A stretch of 64,000 nucleotides of DNA from Bacteroidota bacterium (GTDB lineage Bacteria; Bacteroidota; Bacteroidia; Chitinophagales; Chitinophagaceae), in the NCBI GenBank assembly GCA_023416995.1, contig JAEZGI010000071.1, positions 1-64,000 on the forward strand, read 5' to 3'. Shown one piece after another: positions 8,349 to 17,310 of the stretch. How positions within the stretch are numbered: position 1 is the stretch's first letter; the number at the start of each line of letters is the position of its first letter. Below the pieces are notes generated by a model that worked only from the letters and a program-made list of their open reading frames with translations, had not been told where the DNA came from and made no database searches. Made by a program: the position numbers and the translations under genes.

Positions 8349-9626
8349 ATGGGTTTTATTGATGAACTGAAATGGAGGGGTATGATACAGGATATCATGC
8401 CCGGCGCACCGGAGCAACTGAACAAAGAGATGACGAGCGTGTATATCGGTTTTGACCCCACAGCCGAATCGCTGCACATCGGAAGCCTGGTGCCTATATT
8501 GCTGCTCGTGCACCTGCAACGTCATGGTCATAAACCAATTGCGTTGATTGGTGGCGCCACCGGGATGATCGGCGATCCGTCGGGTAAAAGCCAGGAACGA
8601 AATCTCCTTACAGAGGATGACCTGGCCCGGAATGTGAGCGGCATCAAAGCCCAGCTTTCCCGGTATCTCGATTTCAGCCCTGGACAACCCAACAGTGCTG
8701 AACTGGTAAACAACTACGATTGGTTCCGCAACATATCATTTATAGATTTTTTACGCGACGCGGGAAAACACATCACTGTCAACTACATGATGGCGAAAGA
8801 CAGTGTAAAAAAACGTATAGAAGGCGAGGTTGGTCTCAGTTATACTGAATTCGCCTACCAACTCATGCAGGGATATGACTTCTACTGGCTGTATCGCAAT
8901 AAAAATGTCAAAATGCAAATGGGGGGCAGCGACCAGTGGGGCAATATGACCACGGGCACCGAGCTGGTGCGGCGGATGACCGGAGGAGAGGCTTTCGCCT
9001 GCACCTGCCCGCTGATCAAAAAAACCGACGGAACCAAATTCGGCAAAACTGAAAAAGGGAATGTGTGGCTGGACCCAATGCGTACCTCGCCTTATGAATT
9101 TTACCAGTTCTGGTTAAATGCCACCGATGCAGATGCAGCCACCTGGATCAAAATATTTACTTTTCTACCTGAACCTGCTATCAATGAGATCATCGCCCGT
9201 CATGAACAAAACCCCGGGGCACGCGAGCTGCAGAAAGTTCTTGCGCGTGAGGTAACTGTTTTTGTTCATGGAGAAGCCGCCTATGAAAAAGCGATTGCTA
9301 CAACGGAAAAATTATTTGCGAACACCACCGCACCTGCAAGTTCGCTGAGTGAAGAAGACCTTGAATCCATGGAAGGTGTGGTTAAACTCGATTTTCAACG
9401 GTCCAAACTGGAAACCGGTATAGACCTGATCAGCTTTCTTGCGGAAACAACAATTTTTCCAAGCAAAGGAGAAGCTCGAAAAATGATCCAGAACGGTGGT
9501 GTAAGTGTCAACAGAAACAAAGTGACAACGATAGATCATACATTATCTGTTACAGAACTATTACATGACAAATTCCTGCTGATCCAAAAAGGCAAAAAAC
9601 ATTACTACCTGGTTCGTGCAATCTGA
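8349..9626 (+). CDS. tyrS: Tyrosine--tRNA ligase
   Basis: Cytoplasmic class I aminoacyl-tRNA synthetase that charges tRNA-Tyr. The 425 residues carry the HIGH-type motif as HIGS (residues 43-46), the tyrosine-binding region with GGSDQWGN (about 192-199), and the KMSKS counterpart as KFGKT (230-234). A C-terminal S4 RNA-binding domain spans about residues 355-425. This is the bacterial TyrRS 1 layout. The start ATG follows a -7 element by 31 bases and there is no Shine-Dalgarno sequence. A tRNA-Gln gene lies about 85 bases downstream in the same direction. Confidence 0.97.
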   Translation: MGFIDELKWRGMIQDIMPGAPEQLNKEMTSVYIGFDPTAESLHIGSLVPILLLVHLQRHGHKPIALIGGATGMIGDPSGKSQERNLLTEDDLARNVSGIKAQLSRYLDFSPGQPNSAELVNNYDWFRNISFIDFLRDAGKHITVNYMMAKDSVKKRIEGEVGLSYTEFAYQLMQGYDFYWLYRNKNVKMQMGGSDQWGNMTTGTELVRRMTGGEAFACTCPLIKKTDGTKFGKTEKGNVWLDPMRTSPYEFYQFWLNATDADAATWIKIFTFLPEPAINEIIARHEQNPGARELQKVLAREVTVFVHGEAAYEKAIATTEKLFANTTAPASSLSEEDLESMEGVVKLDFQRSKLETGIDLISFLAETTIFPSKGEARKMIQNGGVSVNRNKVTTIDHTLSVTELLHDKFLLIQKGKKHYYLVRAI

Positions 9627-9711
9627 AGAAATAAATTTGCATTATTTGGAAGAAATCATTGTAAGCCTTATTTTTGCACTCCTTTTTAGGAACACCTGAA
9701 AAGCAACGGAT

Positions 9712-9782
9712 TGCCCGATAGTATAATGGTAGTACAACTGATTTTGGTTCAGTTTGTCTAGGTTCGAATCCTGGTCGGGCAA
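9712..9782 (+). tRNA. tRNA-Gln (UUG)
   Basis: A complete cloverleaf can be folded. The acceptor arm TGCCCGA (9712-9718) pairs with TCGGGCA (9775-9781). The anticodon stem ACTGA/TCAGT encloses loop TTTTGGT, giving anticodon TTG. The T arm contains GGTTCGAATCC. CCA is not encoded. A strong hairpin follows immediately. Confidence 0.95.
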
Positions 9783-9788
9783 CTTCGA

Positions 9789-9827
9789 AAAAACGCCTCT
9801 TCTACATCAGAAGGGGCGTTTGATTTT
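9789..9827 (+). terminator. Intrinsic terminator of tRNA-Gln, overlapping the sugar-porter 3' end
   Basis: A 13-base stem (9791-9803 with 9809-9821, one G-T pair) is followed by a T-rich tail, just downstream of tRNA-Gln. The right half of the hairpin also encodes the last residues (K-R-P-F) and stop codon of the convergent transporter gene, so the hairpin probably acts in both directions. Confidence 0.75.
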
Positions 9828-11183
9828 TAGATCATTTTCTATTTCTTCTAAAGTACGTCCCTTGGTTTCGGGCATAAATTTCCAGATGAAAATGAACGAC
9901 ACCAGCATCATCAGGCTATAAAAGATAAAAGAATAAAATCCACCGTCAGGACTCCCCTCCACGATAATAGGAAAGGTCCATGAGATGATTGCTGCCATTA
10001 TCCAATGCGTGAAACTTCCTAACGATACACCCTGCGACCGTACTGAGTTGGGAAAAATCTCCGAGATAAAAACCCAGATAACAGCGCCTTGTGAAAAGGC
10101 GAAAAAAGCAATAAAACCAATCAGGTAAAAAATTACCGCCGTTCCTCCGCCGCCATCAGACTGAAACGCCATCGCGGTAAGCGCAAGAAAAATGATATCA
10201 CCAGCGGCGCCAATCAATAACAACTTTTTCCTTCCAAACCGATCGATAAAATTCATCGCGAGCAAGGTAAACAGCAGGTTTGCCGCACCAATATAAACTG
10301 ACTGCTGAAAAGCATTTTCTTTATTAAAACCAGCCATTTCAAATATTCTCGGCGCATAATATATTATGGCATTGATTCCTGACAACTGGTTGAACATCGC
10401 AAGTAAAACCGCGTACAAAATGGGTTTATTGTACCTGCCGTTAAACAACGATTCTCCCTGGCCAGAACCAGGCAATGCCTGCTCCTGTTTTATGGTTTCC
10501 ACTGCGTCCGGCTCACCCGTTTTAGAAAAAATAACCGCAGCTTCACTTTCACGGTTATTAAGCACCAGCCATCGCGGACTCTCGGGAATGGTCCTTAATA
10601 GCAACGCAAAAATAGCCGAAGGCACCACCATCACGCCAAGCATCCAACGCCAGCTATCCTCACCGATACCTGATAAAAGATAATTCATAAGAAAAGCAAC
10701 CAAGATCCCCAGGACGATATTTACCTGGAAAGAACCAGCCAGCCGGCCACGAATTTTGGCAGGAGCTATTTCTGATATATACATCGGGCCAACCACTGAA
10801 GAAGCACCCACCGCCACGCCGCCTATGAACCGGAATAATATAAAGAGGCTCCATACAGGCGTTAAAGCACAGCCTACAGCAGATAATAAATACAGGATGG
10901 CGATAAATGCCAACACTTTTTTCCGTCCATAACGCTGAGCGGGAACCCCGGCAACCAACGATCCTGCCACTGTGCCAATAAGGCTCGCGGCCACTGTAAA
11001 ACCCAGCCAACCTGAACTAAGTGACCATAACTCCTGTATGGTTCGTTCTGCGCCGGAAATCACCGCCGTTTCAAAACCAAATAAGAAACCTCCGAGAGCG
11101 GCAACAAGGGAAGCTTTAACGGGGTAACGGTATCCTTTTAACGAGACTTGCGGGTTAGTAGTAGCATTGCTGCCAATTTGCAT
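9807..11183 (-). CDS. Sugar porter family MFS transporter
   Basis: A 458-residue inner-membrane protein with twelve predicted membrane helices, belonging to the sugar porter group of the major facilitator superfamily (XylE/GLUT type). Family signatures are present: GFLFGFETAVISGA in helix 1, RYGRKKVL after helix 2, PESPRWL before the central loop, DRFGRKKLL after helix 8 and PETKGRTLEEIE at the C-terminus. It probably imports a monosaccharide with protons. The substrate cannot be fixed from sequence alone and no sugar-metabolic gene adjoins it. Its stop codon lies inside the tRNA-Gln terminator. A terminator separates it from the kinase gene upstream, so it should have its own promoter in the short gap before 11183; a near-match TAGCTTTA lies there. 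Confidence 0.88.
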   Translation of the reverse strand: MQIGSNATTNPQVSLKGYRYPVKASLVAALGGFLFGFETAVISGAERTIQELWSLSSGWLGFTVAASLIGTVAGSLVAGVPAQRYGRKKVLAFIAILYLLSAVGCALTPVWSLFILFRFIGGVAVGASSVVGPMYISEIAPAKIRGRLAGSFQVNIVLGILVAFLMNYLLSGIGEDSWRWMLGVMVVPSAIFALLLRTIPESPRWLVLNNRESEAAVIFSKTGEPDAVETIKQEQALPGSGQGESLFNGRYNKPILYAVLLAMFNQLSGINAIIYYAPRIFEMAGFNKENAFQQSVYIGAANLLFTLLAMNFIDRFGRKKLLLIGAAGDIIFLALTAMAFQSDGGGGTAVIFYLIGFIAFFAFSQGAVIWVFISEIFPNSVRSQGVSLGSFTHWIMAAIISWTFPIIVEGSPDGGFYSFIFYSLMMLVSFIFIWKFMPETKGRTLEEIENDLKIKRPF

Positions 11184-11223
11184 ATGGACTTTTTTATTTT
11201 AAACAATCGTAACTAAAGCTAAT

Positions 11224-11259
11224 AAAAAAACCGTTGGTACTTTGACACAACGGTTTTTT
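11224..11259 (-). terminator. Intrinsic terminator after the REC-PAS-PAS kinase gene
   Basis: An AAAAAACCGTTG / CAACGGTTTTTT inverted repeat with an 11-base loop. On the minus strand it ends in a T-run, 30 bases after the kinase stop codon at 11289. It isolates the kinase from the transporter downstream. Confidence 0.75.
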
Positions 11260-11288
11260 CAATCGCCGGTTATGCCGGCAGGCAAATC

Positions 11289-13139
11289 TTATATTCCGCT
11301 TGTTTGAGGAATCACAGTTTTGGTATTTAAAATAACCTTCAACCGGCAACCCTGGCCCGGAGAAGAATCGATTTCGCATTTTCCGTTAAACACCTCCGCA
11401 CGACTCATCATATTGGTAATACCAACACCTTTCCGGACATCATTCAGATTGAATCCTTTGCCGTTGTCTTCTATAAAGAGGAATATCTTCTCCCCTTCTG
11501 TGTTTAATATGATCGTTACACTGGAAGCATCGGCATGTTTAAGTATATTGTTTAATTGCTCCTGAACAATCCGGTACAGGGCCTGCTTTTGGTCATTGGT
11601 CAAAAGATCTTCATCCAGATCTTTCGCATCCAGGGTAAACCGCATTTTTTTCACCTCATGAATATTGCGGGTAAGCTCTTTAATGGATTGCTCCAGTCCA
11701 ACATCATCCAACACAGGTGTGATAAGCGACTTCGAAATCTTTCGGATCTCTTCAATCGCCAGCGTGATATTTTTCCGGCTCTTCTTTATGAGGGGATTAC
11801 AATCTTCTTCTTCCTCTAAAATAACATCCAGATACAATTTCGAGGTGGCAAGGATCTGGTTGATATTATCATGCAACTCGCGCCCGATATCTGCCCGCTC
11901 TTTTTCCTGGGCACCCAATACAGCCTCCGTTATTTGTTGTCTTTTTATTTTTTGTTGTCTTAACAACTGTTTTTGCAAACGCCGTTCTTCAGTGATATCA
12001 TGAATATGTTCCTGCACCGCATTTTTACCGAAATAGTCAATGGGGTAATAGGTAACTTCTGCAATCAGTGTTTCTCCGTTCTTTTTACGGTGACGCCACA
12101 GCTTCGCTTTATACTGTGCTGAACCATCAGAAATCTCATTGTTTTCATTCAGCTTCTGAAGATCCTCATTAAGATAAAGATTGTTGAGTTTAAGATTCAT
12201 AAACTCATCACGTGAATACCCATAAGTTACGATGGCTGCATCGTTAACTTCGAGAATCTGCAAAGTGTCTGCATCATATATCCATGCCGGATAGGGGTTG
12301 CGATAAAACATCTGCCGATATTTGGCTTCTGATGCCAGCACGATTTCTTCCGCCCTTTTCCGTTCAGTAATATCCTGTGTAGAACCAATCATTCTCACAG
12401 GTATCTCGTTGTCATATATAATGTATCCCCGATCATGCACAAAAGCATAACTCCCATCTTTTTTTCTGAGCTTGTACTGATCCTCCCAGGTGTTACCGAT
12501 GCCTTCACGTATGGTTTGTGATAATTTTTGAATTACCCGAAGTTTATCATCGGGATGCAGACAACTTTCCCATTGTCCTTTCGGGGCCACCGCATCGACC
12601 ACTTCATGACCAAACAAACGCTGGTATGAGTCCCCCACCCAAAAGATGGTATTTGCAGTAAGATTACGGTCCCAGATAGCATCATTGGTAGCGCGCACTA
12701 CCATGTTAAATCGTTCATTGCTTTCCCACAATGATTCCATCTGGTATTTGCGTTCAAGACTATACTGGATGGATTTTGTCAGTAAGTTCTTATTGAACTC
12801 GCCTTTGATAAGATAATCCTGTGCCCCGTTCTTTATTGCATCGAGCGCCACGTTTGCATCCGATAACCCCGTGAGAATAATTACCGGGATCTTATCTGCT
12901 ACCTGGCGAATACCTTTAAATGAATCCAGCCCAAAACTGTCGGGTAATGAAAGGTCAAGCAACACCAGGTGTATATTATGATTCTGTAGGATCTCACAAG
13001 CTTGTTGTATACGGTCGGCCGAAAACAAATGGTCTATGCGGAGTTGCGTTGACCGAAGCATATCTTCCACCAAAAACAAATCACCTGGATTGTCTTCAAC
13101 AGTTAATATATTAAGTTGACTATAGGAAGGTAACGGCAT
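11289..13139 (-). CDS. Histidine kinase with N-terminal receiver and two PAS domains
   Basis: A 616-residue soluble signalling protein. From the chosen ATG at 13139 it has a CheY-like receiver (about 8-125, phospho-acceptor Asp62 in VLLDLSLPDS), a PAS/PAC unit (about 140-265), a second PAS/PAC unit (about 270-390), a HisKA_3 dimerisation helix with His423 in RELHDNINQ, and a HATPase domain with the DNGKGF and GVGITNM boxes. The HisKA_3 type usually phosphorylates NarL/FixJ regulators. There are no membrane segments, so it is cytoplasmic and probably receives phosphate from another kinase as well as sensing through PAS. The longer frame starts 18 codons upstream but lacks family-like sequence there. 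A NarL-type regulator exists at 41507; pairing is speculative. Confidence 0.88.
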   Translation of the reverse strand: MPLPSYSQLNILTVEDNPGDLFLVEDMLRSTQLRIDHLFSADRIQQACEILQNHNIHLVLLDLSLPDSFGLDSFKGIRQVADKIPVIILTGLSDANVALDAIKNGAQDYLIKGEFNKNLLTKSIQYSLERKYQMESLWESNERFNMVVRATNDAIWDRNLTANTIFWVGDSYQRLFGHEVVDAVAPKGQWESCLHPDDKLRVIQKLSQTIREGIGNTWEDQYKLRKKDGSYAFVHDRGYIIYDNEIPVRMIGSTQDITERKRAEEIVLASEAKYRQMFYRNPYPAWIYDADTLQILEVNDAAIVTYGYSRDEFMNLKLNNLYLNEDLQKLNENNEISDGSAQYKAKLWRHRKKNGETLIAEVTYYPIDYFGKNAVQEHIHDITEERRLQKQLLRQQKIKRQQITEAVLGAQEKERADIGRELHDNINQILATSKLYLDVILEEEEDCNPLIKKSRKNITLAIEEIRKISKSLITPVLDDVGLEQSIKELTRNIHEVKKMRFTLDAKDLDEDLLTNDQKQALYRIVQEQLNNILKHADASSVTIILNTEGEKIFLFIEDNGKGFNLNDVRKGVGITNMMSRAEVFNGKCEIDSSPGQGCRLKVILNTKTVIPQTSGI

Positions 13140-13437
13140 GAACAGTTCGGTTAAATGATAAATAGGGCATTGCATGAGGCACACCCCGGGCAATTATCCG
13201 ATGTTGATGTTTAGTGGGTTATTAAAACAGTCTCGAATTTAATAATTCTCGTCCGCAAAGCAAAATACAGTTGCCGTAAAATGCACATTTTCAAGGGGAA
13301 ATGCAGGTTTTGATCTAATACAGGTATTACATGCCGTAACACGGGCATTCGTTTGCTGGAAACTCGTATTCCTATATAATTGTTAGCACTTATGCCTTTT
13401 TTACACCCGTTTTTTTAAATAGTTGTTAAAGCAATGA
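13140..13437. other. Intergenic region between divergent kinase and subtilase genes
   Basis: About 298 bases with no credible reading frame on either strand. The only feature I can support is the rightward promoter at 13352-13382. No comparable element is clear for the leftward kinase gene. Confidence 0.6.
13352..13382 (+). promoter_or_regulatory. Bacteroidota promoter for the subtilase gene
   Basis: TTTG at 13352-13355, exactly 19 bases of spacer, then TATAATTG at 13375-13382. This is the -33/-7 architecture of the Bacteroidota primary sigma factor with one mismatch in the -7 box. Transcription would begin near 13389, about 50 bases before the coding start. Confidence 0.65.
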
Positions 13438-14664
13438 TTGATCTTATCCAAATGGTGGTTACAACCGTTAATAATTTTTCAATTCAAACATCAATTATAT
13501 CAATTGCGAATATTTGTTTTCCTCGTTTTAGTAACTGCTTTATTTGCGGGTTGTAAAAAAAACACCAGCAGAGATTCGGTTGCGGAAGTGCCCTGTATTG
13601 TTGGCAATGGCATCCGGCATGGAACATTGATCCCCGGACAATACATTGTGATGTATAAACCGGTCCGGGTTAATGATGCTTCAATAAATATGCTCAGCAC
13701 CGAGAAAAAAACTGCAGGACTGCTTAAAAAGTATGATTTGTCTGAAACGGTTATTGCTGGTCGCATCGCCGGGGCCAACCCTGGTTTTGTAGCACGCATC
13801 AATGAAACCCAGGCAAGGGCATTAGCCGCAGATGAATCTGTTGAATTGATCGAACAAGACAAAATCATTGCACTTGGTTCTTGTTTCACAGTGGCGGCAC
13901 CCACATTGCTGACCTGGAACGTTAAAAAAACCGGGTTCGGGGATGGCACCGGCAAAACCGCATGGATCATTGATACCGGTATAGAATCAACCCACCCCGA
14001 TTTGAATGTAGATAAAAACCGCAGCCGATCATTTGTTTCAGGCGACGCTTCCATTGAAGACAAAAACGGTCACGGCACGCATGTCGCCGGCATCATAGGT
14101 GCCAAAAACAATAACATTGGTATTCTTGGCGTAGCTTCAAACGCAAATCTTATTTCACTTAAGGTGTTGAATGATGAAGGCGAGGGTACCTTATCTTCAA
14201 TAATCCAGGCGCTTGCTTATGTTAACAGCGAGGCAAAGGCCGGTGATGTTGTAAATATCAGTCTTGGTGAAGAAGAATCGTCTGATATTTTTGACCGCCA
14301 CGTACAACAGACTGCCGCGCGCGGAGTATTTGTAACCATTGCTGCAGGTAACGACAGCAAGCCCGCATCAGAGTTTTCTCCGGGCCGTACGAATGCACCG
14401 AATATTTACACCGTGAGCGCCGTTGACAGTCTCAACAACTTTGCTTCATTTTCAAACTTTGGAAACGATGCTGTAGACTATGCAGCACCGGGCGTTCATA
14501 TCCTTTCAACTTTTACCAATCGTCGTTACGCTTATCTCAGCGGAACCTCTATGGCTGCGCCGCATGTAGCCGGGTTGTTATTATTAAGCGGCAATAAAAT
14601 TCAAACAGCAGGATTTGCCGGAAACGACCCGGATGGCACTCCCGACCCTATCGCTATGAAGTAA
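13438..14664 (+). CDS. Subtilisin-like S8 serine protease, lipoprotein
   Basis: Up to 408 residues. There is no ATG near the signal peptide: translation must start at TTG, either at 13438 or at 13504 (22 codons later, which gives a shorter, more normal signal). A lipobox ending at Cys39 (LFAGC) predicts a lipid-anchored envelope protein. An I9-type inhibitor propeptide spans about 60-145. The catalytic triad is Asp179 (WIIDTGI), His212 (GHGTH) and Ser371 (SGTSMAAPH), with oxyanion Asn305. The protein ends 30 residues after the serine motif, without a C-terminal appendage. This suggests a small proteinase K-like enzyme that removes its own propeptide outside the cytoplasm. lpxB follows 38 bases later but is functionally unrelated. 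Confidence 0.9.
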   Translation: MILSKWWLQPLIIFQFKHQLYQLRIFVFLVLVTALFAGCKKNTSRDSVAEVPCIVGNGIRHGTLIPGQYIVMYKPVRVNDASINMLSTEKKTAGLLKKYDLSETVIAGRIAGANPGFVARINETQARALAADESVELIEQDKIIALGSCFTVAAPTLLTWNVKKTGFGDGTGKTAWIIDTGIESTHPDLNVDKNRSRSFVSGDASIEDKNGHGTHVAGIIGAKNNNIGILGVASNANLISLKVLNDEGEGTLSSIIQALAYVNSEAKAGDVVNISLGEEESSDIFDRHVQQTAARGVFVTIAAGNDSKPASEFSPGRTNAPNIYTVSAVDSLNNFASFSNFGNDAVDYAAPGVHILSTFTNRRYAYLSGTSMAAPHVAGLLLLSGNKIQTAGFAGNDPDGTPDPIAMK

Positions 14665-14702
14665 ATGCTTTTCAGTACTTTGCAGCAAAAGTTTTCCCAT
14701 TA

Positions 14703-15821
14703 ATGCGGTATTACATTATAGCAGGCGAAGCCTCTGGTGATTTACATGGCAGCAACCTGGTTAAAGGCATACGAGAGCTATCACCTGAAAGCGAGTTCAG
14801 GGGTTGGGGTGGTGATCTTATGCAGGAGGCAGGAGTCAAACTGGTGAAACATTTCCGGGACCTCGCATTTATGGGATTTATCGAAGTGGTAAAAAATCTT
14901 CCGACTATCCTGCGAAATCTCTCTTTTTGTAAACAAGACGTTACAGCCTTCAATCCAGATATATTGATCCTTATTGATTACCCGGGGTTCAACCTGCGAA
15001 TTGCAGAATGGGCACATTCAAAAGGCATCAGGATCATCTATTACATCTCTCCACAGGTTTGGGCCTGGAAAGAAAGCAGGGTGAAAAAGATCAGGAAACA
15101 TGTCGACCGCATGTTAGTGATCCTGCCGTTTGAAAAACCTTTCTACGAAAAATGGAACTATGATGTTGAGTATGTGGGGCATCCCCTTGTAACGGTGATT
15201 GATCAATACAAAGCAGGTGGTGACACTTCGGCGCTGAGCGATCGGCCGGTGATCGCTTTACTGCCCGGTAGCCGCAAACAGGAAATAATGGTGAAACTGC
15301 CGGTAATGCTTGAGGTGAGTAAACGATTTGCTGATTACCAGTTCATCGTTGCGCAGGCACCCGGCCAGGAAGACTCTTTTTATGCAGGTTTATTGCAGGG
15401 CTATCCAAATGTTTCAGGTATAACCAACCAAACCTACCGCCTCCTTTCACAAGCCAAAGCCGCACTCGTTACTTCCGGAACCGCTACCCTGGAGACGGCG
15501 CTGTTTGGAGTGCCGGAAGTAGTTTGTTATAAGGGAAGCAATATCAGCTACCAGATTGCAAAACGATTGATCAAAATAAAATACATCTCGCTGGTAAACC
15601 TGATCATGGATAAAGCCGTAGTGACTGAACTAATACAGGACGAGATGAATGCCGATAACATCACTAAAGAACTGAACCTGCTATTACACGATGAAGATCG
15701 TAAGACAAAATTGAGCCACGATTATACAGCGCTCCGCGAACTGTTGAGCCAGGGCGGTGATGCGTCACGCAATGCTGCACGTATTATTGTTGATTTTGCT
15801 GACGAAGTCAACCCTTCCTGA
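14703..15821 (+). CDS. lpxB: Lipid-A-disaccharide synthase
   Basis: GT19 glycosyltransferase that joins UDP-diacylglucosamine and lipid X to form the lipid A disaccharide at the inner face of the inner membrane. The 372 residues begin with YYIIAGEASGDLHGSNL, the family signature, and contain GWGGDLMQEAGV, the SPQVWAWKESRVKKI segment and a C-terminal nucleotide-sugar region with SGTATLETALFGVPEVVCYK. Length and motifs are complete, so the host makes lipopolysaccharide. The 3' end overlaps the convergent small membrane-protein gene by 14 bases. Confidence 0.96.
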   Translation: MRYYIIAGEASGDLHGSNLVKGIRELSPESEFRGWGGDLMQEAGVKLVKHFRDLAFMGFIEVVKNLPTILRNLSFCKQDVTAFNPDILILIDYPGFNLRIAEWAHSKGIRIIYYISPQVWAWKESRVKKIRKHVDRMLVILPFEKPFYEKWNYDVEYVGHPLVTVIDQYKAGGDTSALSDRPVIALLPGSRKQEIMVKLPVMLEVSKRFADYQFIVAQAPGQEDSFYAGLLQGYPNVSGITNQTYRLLSQAKAALVTSGTATLETALFGVPEVVCYKGSNISYQIAKRLIKIKYISLVNLIMDKAVVTELIQDEMNADNITKELNLLLHDEDRKTKLSHDYTALRELLSQGGDASRNAARIIVDFADEVNPS

Positions 15822-15981
15822 AAACAAACAACTTCAGAATTAAAATGATAATAGCTGCCAGGAACATCAGGATGGATAGCCGGTTAATACCATGCATATA
15901 TTTCATCCACTGTGTGGCCGGCTCGTTTGGATCTCGTTTTTTAAGATAGAGATACTCCGCAATTTTCCTTCCCACTCCCAT
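15808..15981 (-). CDS. Small single-pass membrane protein (57 residues)
   Basis: A 57-codon frame starting at ATG 15981. It has a basic N-terminal half (MGVGRKIAEYLYLKKRDP), a tryptophan/methionine segment (TQWMKYMHGINRL) and one C-terminal membrane helix (residues about 36-54) ending in FRKG. It resembles a small family conserved in Bacteroidota (I recall DUF6728, not checked). The orientation predicts an N-in or amphipathic cytoplasmic head. It overlaps the end of lpxB convergently and lies upstream-to-downstream of exuT on the same strand by only 30 bases, so it may be transcribed by read-through from the hexuronate operon. The function is unknown. Confidence 0.65.
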   Translation of the reverse strand: MGVGRKIAEYLYLKKRDPNEPATQWMKYMHGINRLSILMFLAAIIILILKLFVFRKG

Positions 15982-16011
15982 ATAATCAATTTGTGTTGAC
16001 GATTATATCTA

Positions 16012-17310
16012 TTACAATCTAACTGTCTTCATTGTTGGCACCAGGAAATGCATAATCATCCAACTGAGGAGGTACGCAAAACCGCAAACAAAAAACATGA
16101 TCATATAACCTGTTACGATATTGCCTTGTGCCTTGTAAAAATCAAACAGGTATCCCGCAAATTTAGCGATAAACATACCACCTAAACCCCCGGCCATGCC
16201 GCCGATACCAGTAACTGAGCCCACCGCTTTTTTGGGGAACATATCAGATACTGTTGTAAAGATGTTGGCGCTCCAGGCCTGGTGCGCCGCCGCTCCAAAC
16301 CCAATAATAAACACCGCATACCACATGGCAGTGTCGCCAAATAGCTGGGCGGTAATTACAGGCAGGGCACAGAATGCGTAGATTAACATGGAAGTTTTCC
16401 GCGCCTTGAAAACGGGCCATCCTTTACGTATGAAATGCAGCGGCAACCAACCTCCAAAGATACTTCCGAAGGCGGCGATGGTGTAAACGAGTGCTACCGG
16501 TAAAGCAATTTCCGTACTGGTTAAACCATATCCACTAATCAGGAAACTTGGTAACCAGAAAAGGTAAAACCACCAGACACCATCGGTGAGAAACTTACCC
16601 ACGGCAAAGGCCCAGGTTTGACGATACCCGAGCAACTTAACCCAGGATACTTTCTCCTGGATAACGGTTTCGTCGATTTTCTCATCCTGGTCGCTGTGAA
16701 TGTATTCATATTCCGCGGCAGATAATTTCTTATGTTTTTTAGGAACCTCATAGGCGATGAACCAGAATATCAGCCAGATCAAACCGATGGCACCAGTAAT
16801 AATAAATGCCCATTTCCATCCCCACTCTACCGCAATGAAAGGAACGGTTAATGGTGCGATGATAGCCCCGATATTGGTACCTGAATTAAAGATTCCCGTT
16901 GCAAACGCGCGTTCGCGTTTAGGGAACCATTCGGCAATGGTTTTAATGGCAGCAGGAAAGTTGCCGGCTTCGGTAACCCCCAGCGCCGCACGTGCCACAA
17001 AAAAACCGCCGGTTGAATTCACCAACGCATGGCCCATCGCTGCAATACTCCATAACAACAGCGACATCGCATAACCCATTTTTGTTCCGAGTTTGTCGAT
17101 GAGCCGGCCTACAAAAAACATCCCGAACGCATATGCCAACTGGAAGGCCACAGTAATATTTGCATAATCGGTTTCGGTCCAGCTAAACTCTTTATCGAGA
17201 TCGCTTTTTACGAGGCTTATTACCTGCCTGTCAAGATAGTTGATGGTGGTAGCAAAAAACACAAGCGTGCAGATTGTCCAGCGATATTTGCCAATTGCGG
17301 TCTGATTCAT
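16012..17310 (-). CDS. exuT: Hexuronate-type MFS transporter (ACS family)
   Basis: A 432-residue inner-membrane permease with twelve predicted helices. The N-terminal TTINYLDRQVISL and the loop RAALGVTEAGNFPAAIKTIAEWFPKRERAFATGIFNSG are typical of the anion:cation symporter family that includes ExuT and other sugar-acid carriers. It is the last gene of an operon for uronate breakdown and overlaps eda by four bases (ATGA), so uptake of galacturonate or glucuronate is the natural role. The exact substrate is inferred from context. Confidence 0.85.
   Translation of the reverse strand: MNQTAIGKYRWTICTLVFFATTINYLDRQVISLVKSDLDKEFSWTETDYANITVAFQLAYAFGMFFVGRLIDKLGTKMGYAMSLLLWSIAAMGHALVNSTGGFFVARAALGVTEAGNFPAAIKTIAEWFPKRERAFATGIFNSGTNIGAIIAPLTVPFIAVEWGWKWAFIITGAIGLIWLIFWFIAYEVPKKHKKLSAAEYEYIHSDQDEKIDETVIQEKVSWVKLLGYRQTWAFAVGKFLTDGVWWFYLFWLPSFLISGYGLTSTEIALPVALVYTIAAFGSIFGGWLPLHFIRKGWPVFKARKTSMLIYAFCALPVITAQLFGDTAMWYAVFIIGFGAAAHQAWSANIFTTVSDMFPKKAVGSVTGIGGMAGGLGGMFIAKFAGYLFDFYKAQGNIVTGYMIMFFVCGFAYLLSWMIMHFLVPTMKTVRL

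Noticed and set aside
8232..8687. A 151-codon minus-strand frame over the start of tyrS
   Set aside because: Antisense to the well-supported tyrS gene, no family-like sequence, arginine/serine-poor shadow composition; it crosses tyrS codons in a frame opened by its codon bias.
13500..14063. A 187-codon minus-strand frame inside the subtilase gene
   Set aside because: Antisense to a gene with a complete catalytic triad and promoter. The serine-rich translation is the usual mirror of coding sequence.
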